Under the pieces are notes generated by a model. That model saw nothing but the letters and a program-made list of their open reading frames with translations. It searched no databases and had not been told where the DNA came from. A program made the position numbers and the translations under genes. From positions 1 through 64,000 of the forward strand of contig NZ_VJZR01000016.1 of the NCBI RefSeq assembly GCF_007097365.1: DNA of 64,000 bases, written 5' to 3'. This DNA comes from Flavobacterium franklandianum. GTDB taxonomy: Bacteria; Bacteroidota; Bacteroidia; Flavobacteriales; Flavobacteriaceae. Of the stretch, positions 59,416 to 64,000 are shown piece after piece; position 1 is the first letter of the stretch, and each line of letters opens with the position of its first letter.

Positions 59416-59628
59416 ATGACACAAATTACTTTAAATATTCCAGACAGTGAATTGAGTTTCTTTATGAAATTGATAGAAAAGTTTAATTACGAAACCGTGA
59501 ATAATGAATTTTCCGCAACTGAAGAAATGAAAAACATGCTGGATGAAAGGAGATCAACTTCAAAAACCGACGATTTCATTCCGTGGAACGAGGCGAAAAC
59601 CCAATTGCGTTTTAAATCTGAAAAATGA
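59416..59628 (+). CDS. Antitoxin of a ParE/RelE-type module
   Basis: 70 residues. The N-terminus MTQITLNIPDSELSFFMKLIEKF has the beta strand plus helix of ribbon-helix-helix-like or DUF2683-type antitoxins; the acidic, likely disordered C-terminal part would wrap the toxin. Its stop overlaps the toxin ATG in an ATGA, the normal antitoxin-first order. Expected to neutralise the toxin and repress the operon. Confidence 0.75.
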   Translation: MTQITLNIPDSELSFFMKLIEKFNYETVNNEFSATEEMKNMLDERRSTSKTDDFIPWNEAKTQLRFKSEK

Positions 59629-59918
59629 TTTATAAAGTTGTAATCGAACCAAGAGCCATTCTTGACATTCAAGATGCCATCGACTATTATGATTCCAAAC
59701 AAAATGGATTGGGGGAATATTTTTACCGAGTAGTTGAAGAACATATAGAAACTTTGGCGAAAAATCCATTTTTTCAAATTAAATACAAAGACTATCACGG
59801 TTTTCCCATCCGAAAATTTCCTTTTATTATCCTTTATTATATAGATGAAAAGCTAGAAACCATTTATTTAATGTCTGTTTTTAATACCTATTTAAACCCT
59901 GTAAAATATCCAAAATAA
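59625..59918 (+). CDS. ParE/RelE-superfamily toxin
   Basis: 97 residues. YKVVIEPRAILDIQDAIDYYDSK opens the fold, followed by LGEYFYRVVEEHIETLAKNP and the C-terminal strand pair FPIRKFPFIILYYIDEK. This is the ParE/RelE fold: gyrase poison or ribosome-dependent mRNase; sequence alone does not decide. Translationally coupled to the antitoxin gene. The pepD gene starts only six bases after its stop, so pepD may be co-transcribed with the module. Confidence 0.85.
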   Translation: MIYKVVIEPRAILDIQDAIDYYDSKQNGLGEYFYRVVEEHIETLAKNPFFQIKYKDYHGFPIRKFPFIILYYIDEKLETIYLMSVFNTYLNPVKYPK

Positions 59919-59924
59919 TAGATA

Positions 59925-61388
59925 ATGAGCCAAGAAATAAGAAATCTAGAACCCAAAGCACTTTGGAACAAATTTGCCGATTTAAACGCCGTTCCTCGTC
60001 CTTCCAAAAAAGAAGATCGTGTCATCGAGTTTATAAAAAACTTCGGAAATTCACTAGGATTAGAAACTTTTGAAGACGAAATCCGAAACGTAATTATCCG
60101 AAAACCGGCTACTGCTGGAATGGAAAATCGCAAACCAATTGTACTACAAGGGCATTTGGATATGGTGCATCAAAAAAATTCGGATACCATTTTCGATTTC
60201 GATAAACAAGGAATCGATATGTATGTTGACGGTGACTGGGTTCGTGCTCGCGGAACTACACTTGGTGCTGATAATGGATTAGGAGTTGCGATGATTATGG
60301 CAATTTTAGAAAGTAAAACCATCAAACATCCAGCGATTGAGGCTTTGTTTACCATCGATGAAGAAACTGGAATGACAGGAGCTTTAAACCTAAAAGGCGG
60401 AATTTTGAAAGGAGAAATTCTTTTGAATATGGATACCGAAGAAGACGATGAAATCGACATTGGTTGTGCTGGAGGAATCGATGTTACAGCGACCAGAAGT
60501 TATCAAGAAGAGGAAACTCCTGAGGATTCTGTGGGTTACACCATTACAGTGAAAGGCTTAAACGGCGGACATTCAGGAATGGATATTCACAAAGGTTTGG
60601 GTAATGCCAACAAAATAATGAACCGTTTGTTGTTTGATGCTTTCGAAAATTTTGGACTTCAGGTTTCGGAAATCAACGGCGGAAGTTTGCGCAATGCCAT
60701 TCCAAGAGAAAGTGTTGCCAAAGTGATTGTTGCCGGAATGTATGACGAAGCTTATGTTTTTGATATGCAGGAAATTATCAACGACATCAAAACCGAATTT
60801 AAAACTACCGAACCCAACTTGACTATCGAAATCGTGAAAAGCGATTTGCCTAAAAAAGTTATGGATTTAGGCGTTCAAGAAGGAATTCTTCGTTCAATTT
60901 ATGCCGCTCACAACGGCGTTTACCGAATGTCGGCCGATATGGATGATTTGGTGGAAACTTCGAATAATGTGGCGCGTGTTATTATCAAAGATGGTGAAAT
61001 CAGTATTAGTTGTTTGACGCGTTCTTCGGTAGAAACTTCCAAATTTGATTTGGCTAATGGCTTGCGTTCAGCTTTCGAATTAAGCGGTTGCGAAGTGAAT
61101 TTGGCTGGTTCCTATCCGGGTTGGACTCCAAATGTAAAATCAGAAATCTTGGATTTATTGGTCCATATTTACGAAAAACAAAACAACGAAAAACCAAAAG
61201 TAGTGGCTTGTCACGCTGGATTAGAATGTGGAATTTTAGGAACTAATTATCCTGATATGGATATGATTTCTTATGGCCCTACGATTCAAGGAGCACATTC
61301 ACCAGATGAAAGAGCGTCGATAAAATCGTCTCAAAAATTCTGGAAATTTGTATTGGAAATTCTGGAAAATATTCCTTTGAAGAAGTAA
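59925..61388 (+). CDS. pepD: Aminoacyl-histidine dipeptidase (Xaa-His, M20 family)
   Basis: 487 residues, typical PepD length. Metal ligands are visible in LQGHLDMVHQK near residue 77 (His/Asp), LGADNGLGVAMIMA near 115 (bridging Asp), TIDEETGMTGA near 145 (Glu-Glu) and LNMDTEEDDEIDIGCAGG near 170 (Asp), with a final His in QGAHSPDERAS near 457. It cleaves carnosine-like and other dipeptides in the cytosol. Tightly behind a toxin gene. Strong terminator downstream. Confidence 0.95.
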   Translation: MSQEIRNLEPKALWNKFADLNAVPRPSKKEDRVIEFIKNFGNSLGLETFEDEIRNVIIRKPATAGMENRKPIVLQGHLDMVHQKNSDTIFDFDKQGIDMYVDGDWVRARGTTLGADNGLGVAMIMAILESKTIKHPAIEALFTIDEETGMTGALNLKGGILKGEILLNMDTEEDDEIDIGCAGGIDVTATRSYQEEETPEDSVGYTITVKGLNGGHSGMDIHKGLGNANKIMNRLLFDAFENFGLQVSEINGGSLRNAIPRESVAKVIVAGMYDEAYVFDMQEIINDIKTEFKTTEPNLTIEIVKSDLPKKVMDLGVQEGILRSIYAAHNGVYRMSADMDDLVETSNNVARVIIKDGEISISCLTRSSVETSKFDLANGLRSAFELSGCEVNLAGSYPGWTPNVKSEILDLLVHIYEKQNNEKPKVVACHAGLECGILGTNYPDMDMISYGPTIQGAHSPDERASIKSSQKFWKFVLEILENIPLKK

Positions 61389-61397
61389 TCAGATAGC

Positions 61398-61544
61398 AGA
61401 TTTCAGATGGCAGGTCGCAGTGTAAAGAAATCAGACAATTTAGCATAAATACATAAAGCAGTTTAAAGATGTTTCATTTCATTTTTAAACTGCTTTTTTT
61501 CTGCAAACTGAAATATGAAATCTGCAATCTGCCACCTGAAATCT
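61398..61544. repeat. Outer inverted repeat around the pepD terminator
   Basis: 61398-61420 (AGATTTCAGATGGCAGGTCG and three more bases) and 61522-61544 are inverted copies with about four mismatches. The right arm overlaps the stop codon of the small basic protein. Confidence 0.65.
61455..61500 (+). terminator. pepD terminator
   Basis: AAAGCAGTTTAAA (61455-61467) pairs with TTTAAACTGCTTT (61484-61496), followed by T. Confidence 0.8.
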
Positions 61545-61653
61545 AGTCTCTCTTCGGACTATTTTTCTTTTCTCTTTTTTCCTCTTTCTTTTCCTTGGCG
61601 GTTTTAAGAGGTTCTTTTTTTAGGGTTTTTTTTGCATCTTGACTTTTTGCCAT
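61543..61653 (-). CDS. Very small, highly basic protein (36 residues)
   Basis: An ATG at 61653 opens a 36-codon frame ending TAG at 61543: MAKSQDAKKTLKK, then repeated KE/KK blocks and a C-terminal SPKRD. Nearly half of the residues are Lys or Arg and there is no hydrophobic core, so it is probably disordered and may bind nucleic acid. It would be dismissed as low-complexity noise, but it has a clean start and lies in a gap of about 350 bp without other genes. I recall similar tiny Lys-rich ORFs in Flavobacterium. Moderate confidence. Confidence 0.5.
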   Translation of the reverse strand: MAKSQDAKKTLKKEPLKTAKEKKEEKREKKNSPKRD

Positions 61654-61741
61654 AATAGGTATATTTAAAGGTTAAATTTTCTGTATTTGATGGAGTAAAT
61701 ATAAGGAAAATTCTTTAGAACAAAAAGATTTCAGGCATTTT

Positions 61742-62089
61742 TCATACTTCGGATTGTTTCAAGAAATCACCGTCAATTATTAACAAAGCTACTCCTTTGG
61801 TTGAAATAGAACGATGCAAACTCAAATCGTCAGAAACGATATAAGTCATTCCTTTCGAAAGTTGGAATTGCTCGCCGTTTTCTAGTTCGCTGATAAATTC
61901 GCCTTCCAGGCAATGCACAATATGTCCTTTTTGGCACCAATGATCCGCTAAATAACCTACGGAATATTCTACTTTACGCACCCGAAAACCGGCAAATTGA
62001 ATAGTTTGCCAGAACGAAGTTCCGGTTTCGCCTTTGTGTTCCGTTTTTTCTATAGTACTCCAGTTTATGGATTGGAAAGGGATGGTCAT
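61742..62089 (-). CDS. Cupin-fold protein (DHCW-motif type)
   Basis: 115 residues. The sequence VGYLADHWCQKGHIVHCLEGEF around residues 45-65 and LSKGMTYIVSDDLSLHRSIST near 80-100 give the two cupin motifs; DHWC and the following histidines resemble the DHCW-motif cupin group. It probably binds a metal ion, but the substrate is unknown. Transcribed in the same direction as, and 43 bp after, the ChaN-like lipoprotein gene. Confidence 0.75.
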   Translation of the reverse strand: MTIPFQSINWSTIEKTEHKGETGTSFWQTIQFAGFRVRKVEYSVGYLADHWCQKGHIVHCLEGEFISELENGEQFQLSKGMTYIVSDDLSLHRSISTKGVALLIIDGDFLKQSEV

Positions 62090-62132
62090 TTTTGATATTT
62101 TGTTGTACTGTTGTTTCGCTCAAAAAGAAATA

Positions 62133-63701
62133 TTAGTTATTGGCTGGTGATATTATTTGGTTGTCAATTCGTTTTCCATTTTTGTCATAAGTATACAAGT
62201 ACATTCCTCTTTTTTTATCTATCGGTAAGTTATACTTTTTTCCGTTTTTTAAGATAGTTGAAAAATATGGAACGTTTTTAAGATAATCATAGTCATTTAA
62301 AATTTCATCTCCATAAAATAATTCTACTTGTACATCTGTTTCTGAAATATTTTGATAATAATAACCAGTTGTTAAATTGACTGTTTTTTTATTGTTTAAT
62401 ACAAGAAAATCGACCGAATTTAATCTTTCATTATTAAATAATTTACTTTTAAAAATACTATATTCTTCATCAATAATTTTTCTATAAGAATTTAGGTGTG
62501 TTTGGCTAATCGTAAGAGGGTCAATATTGTATTTTTCTTTAAATATCGTTGCCATCCATTTTTTGCCTTCTCTAGTTTGTTTTTCAAGAATATGATCTAT
62601 TCCTGAAAGTACTAATACTTTTGAGTTAGGATTCAACTTAAATGTTTTATCGTAAATATTTTCGGCTTGCCCTATTTCTCGGTCTTTACTGTTGTCAAAA
62701 TTTTCATAGGCAACAAATTCATAGCCTAATTCTTTTGCCTTTCTTATTAAATTTGAATAATTTTGTTCGACAGTATAAAATCCTGTTTTCAAAGTTGGGT
62801 ATACATTTTCTATATTTAGTAGACTATCTTGCTTTACATCCAATCCTTCCAGTGCTAAATAATTATATCCAATTTCTTTAAGTTTTATTAACAGATCTGA
62901 TACCAATAACCTATGGTTAGGATAAAAATGATTTTCATTGATCATTAAAATCTTATGGTTTTTAGCTTCATTAATAATTGTTTCTATAACTTTTTGGTCA
63001 GTTGAAGAATTCTCTTTTATTAATTTAGAAATTGTGTCATTTGGTTTAAATTTTGATTCAAGTTGATTTAAATAGTTATCATAAAAATCATTTTTTTCCA
63101 GAAATGAAGCAAAAGTTAGTTCCATTTGTAATTTAGTCCATTCTTCTTGTTTGTCATAAGTTGGGAATTCAATAATTTCATTTAATGTGGCAAAGTACTT
63201 ATTTGAATTTTGATGTTTTTTTACAATATCCATAACTGTACAAATCTCTTTTCTGTAATTTTTGCCAACTTCTAAACTTTTGAAAATATTTTCTAAATCA
63301 ATTTTTAAAGCATTGTAAGAATTTTCAGCTAAAGGATTCCCAAGAAATTGTATTGTTTTTCTATTTATAATGGTGTCGAAAATAATCAAGTGTTTTGGGT
63401 TATTCTGTTTATGATTTTCAGATGCAGTTACAAAATATTCATAAAGAGGGTCTGTGGATTTTCCATAAACTAAGACACTATCTTTTGTTTTTATTTTTCC
63501 CTTGCGAATTATTTTTTTTAACTCTTCCCTATTAGTTGTGTATGTTATATCACCTGGAGTTTTAAAATAGAATTGTAAAGAATCATTCACTATGTGAATA
63601 TTGTAATTCCGAATATATTTATTCTGTTCAAAATATTTGCTTATTTTTGGTGAGCATCCACAAAATAATAATATTGTTGCAATTAATGTTAGTTTTTTCA
63701 T
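62133..63701 (-). CDS. Lipoprotein with ChaN/Tiki-like domain
   Basis: 522 residues. Lipoprotein signal (LLFCGCSPK, lipid Cys near residue 16). The N-terminal 220 residues are helical and unassigned. Residues about 245-410 contain ILMINENHFYPNHRLLVSDLL, YNYLALEGLD, YEFVAYENFD and KVLVLSGIDHI, which match the EEN-H, L-E and C-terminal H pattern of ChaN/TraB/Tiki and erythromycin-esterase-like proteins. Such folds bind haem or act as metal-dependent proteases or esterases. I cannot choose between these. The last 70 residues are a beta-rich tail (ETDVQVELFYGDEI, KRGMYLYTYDKNG). Confidence 0.7.
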   Translation of the reverse strand: MKKLTLIATILLFCGCSPKISKYFEQNKYIRNYNIHIVNDSLQFYFKTPGDITYTTNREELKKIIRKGKIKTKDSVLVYGKSTDPLYEYFVTASENHKQNNPKHLIIFDTIINRKTIQFLGNPLAENSYNALKIDLENIFKSLEVGKNYRKEICTVMDIVKKHQNSNKYFATLNEIIEFPTYDKQEEWTKLQMELTFASFLEKNDFYDNYLNQLESKFKPNDTISKLIKENSSTDQKVIETIINEAKNHKILMINENHFYPNHRLLVSDLLIKLKEIGYNYLALEGLDVKQDSLLNIENVYPTLKTGFYTVEQNYSNLIRKAKELGYEFVAYENFDNSKDREIGQAENIYDKTFKLNPNSKVLVLSGIDHILEKQTREGKKWMATIFKEKYNIDPLTISQTHLNSYRKIIDEEYSIFKSKLFNNERLNSVDFLVLNNKKTVNLTTGYYYQNISETDVQVELFYGDEILNDYDYLKNVPYFSTILKNGKKYNLPIDKKRGMYLYTYDKNGKRIDNQIISPANN

Positions 63702-63829
63702 TCTTATGGATTACTCATTAATTTTATGAATGACACTTTTTCAAATCTTTTTAAAGGGATTGATTATGATTGTCATATTATCCAACTAATATAATCAAAA
63801 TAACAATCAAATTTAGTTTATAAAACTCA

Positions 63830-64000
63830 CTAATTTTCCACTTGCAACCTAACCCAAAACACAAAATAAAACACTATCAAAATCGTTGCAATTCCCGTTA
63901 CCATAAACGTTTCGCTTGCTCCAAATTGATACCAAATCAATCCTGCCAAGGAACTTGCCAGCATCGTACATATACTTTGAAAACCAGCGTAAGTTCCTAT
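63830..64000 (-). CDS. C-terminal end of a major-facilitator transporter (truncated by window)
   Basis: 56 codons plus stop are inside the window and the reading frame continues past the right edge. The visible part, IGTYAGFQSICTMLASSLAG then a helix FMVTGIATILIVFYFVFW, is the last two transmembrane helices of a 12-helix MFS-type carrier with a short cytosolic tail. Substrate cannot be told. The 128 bp between it and the ChaN-like gene hold nothing recognisable. Confidence 0.65.
   Translation of the reverse strand: MGTYAGFQSICTMLASSLAGLIWYQFGASETFMVTGIATILIVFYFVFWVRLQVEN

Overview
The window is chromosomal DNA of a Bacteroidetes bacterium, most likely Flavobacterium or a close Flavobacteriaceae relative. 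The basis is AT-rich DNA with little Shine-Dalgarno signal, Bacteroidetes-type -7 promoter motifs (TAnnTTTG), a secreted protein with a type IX secretion 'gliding motility' C-terminus, a BACON-domain glycoside hydrolase, and several families typical of this phylum (DUF4494, DUF4173, DUF3810, DUF4268). No rRNA, tRNA, CRISPR array, insertion sequence or prophage was recognised. Taxonomy is inferred from gene content.

Layout. 1-4800: a small cytochrome c, a GapN-type aldehyde dehydrogenase and a rhodanese on the minus strand, then a MarR regulator with two palindromic operator candidates in front of a nitroreductase and a YceI protein. 4880-13180: the complete tryptophan operon trpE-G-(cytochrome c lipoprotein)-D-C-F-B-(gamma-glutamylcyclotransferase-like)-A. 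It is preceded by an attenuator whose 18-codon leader peptide carries three consecutive Trp codons and closed by a strong terminator. Dispersed repeats sit between several genes, and two of them shape the ends of TrpF. 13300-19200: DUF4494 protein, lipoate synthase, GAPDH, a TPR hybrid histidine kinase and purine nucleoside phosphorylase.

19300-36120: eight consecutive minus-strand genes for exported carbohydrate-active enzymes: GH95 alpha-L-fucosidase, sialate-O-acetylesterase-like esterase, BACON-GH5 endoglucanase lipoprotein, GH39, GH3, GH97, GH31 alpha-xylosidase-like and GH2. The combination fits stepwise breakdown of a fucosylated, acetylated, galactosylated xyloglucan-like hemicellulose. 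No SusC/SusD pair is present in the window. A divergent regulator with a degenerate NUDIX box lies at the upstream end, separated by 365 bp that contain a perfect 19-bp palindrome, a candidate operator.

37150-50000: housekeeping genes (lpxK, nif3-like, a coiled-coil protein whose zinc ribbon has lost its cysteines, alpha/beta hydrolase, RluF-type pseudouridine synthase, folD, ffh, argS). Among them is a small regulator/membrane-protein operon with two copies of an ACTTTG-N5-CAAAGT inverted repeat. 50155-54402: a 1415-residue type IX secretion cargo with choice-of-anchor-L domain and seven Cys-containing repeats. 54500-64000: small DUF proteins, a NUDIX hydrolase, acyltransferase, ECF sigma factor with a membrane partner, DUF3810 protein, a ParE-type toxin-antitoxin pair, pepD, a 36-residue basic protein, a cupin, a ChaN/Tiki-like lipoprotein and the 3' end of a major-facilitator transporter gene.

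The most interesting non-coding observations are the attenuator, whose promoter position predicts a leaderless peptide mRNA; two copies of a structured intergenic element whose closing stem changes from GGG/CCC to CCC/GGG; and a ~77-bp element repeated in the spacers of two unrelated regulator/membrane-protein operons.
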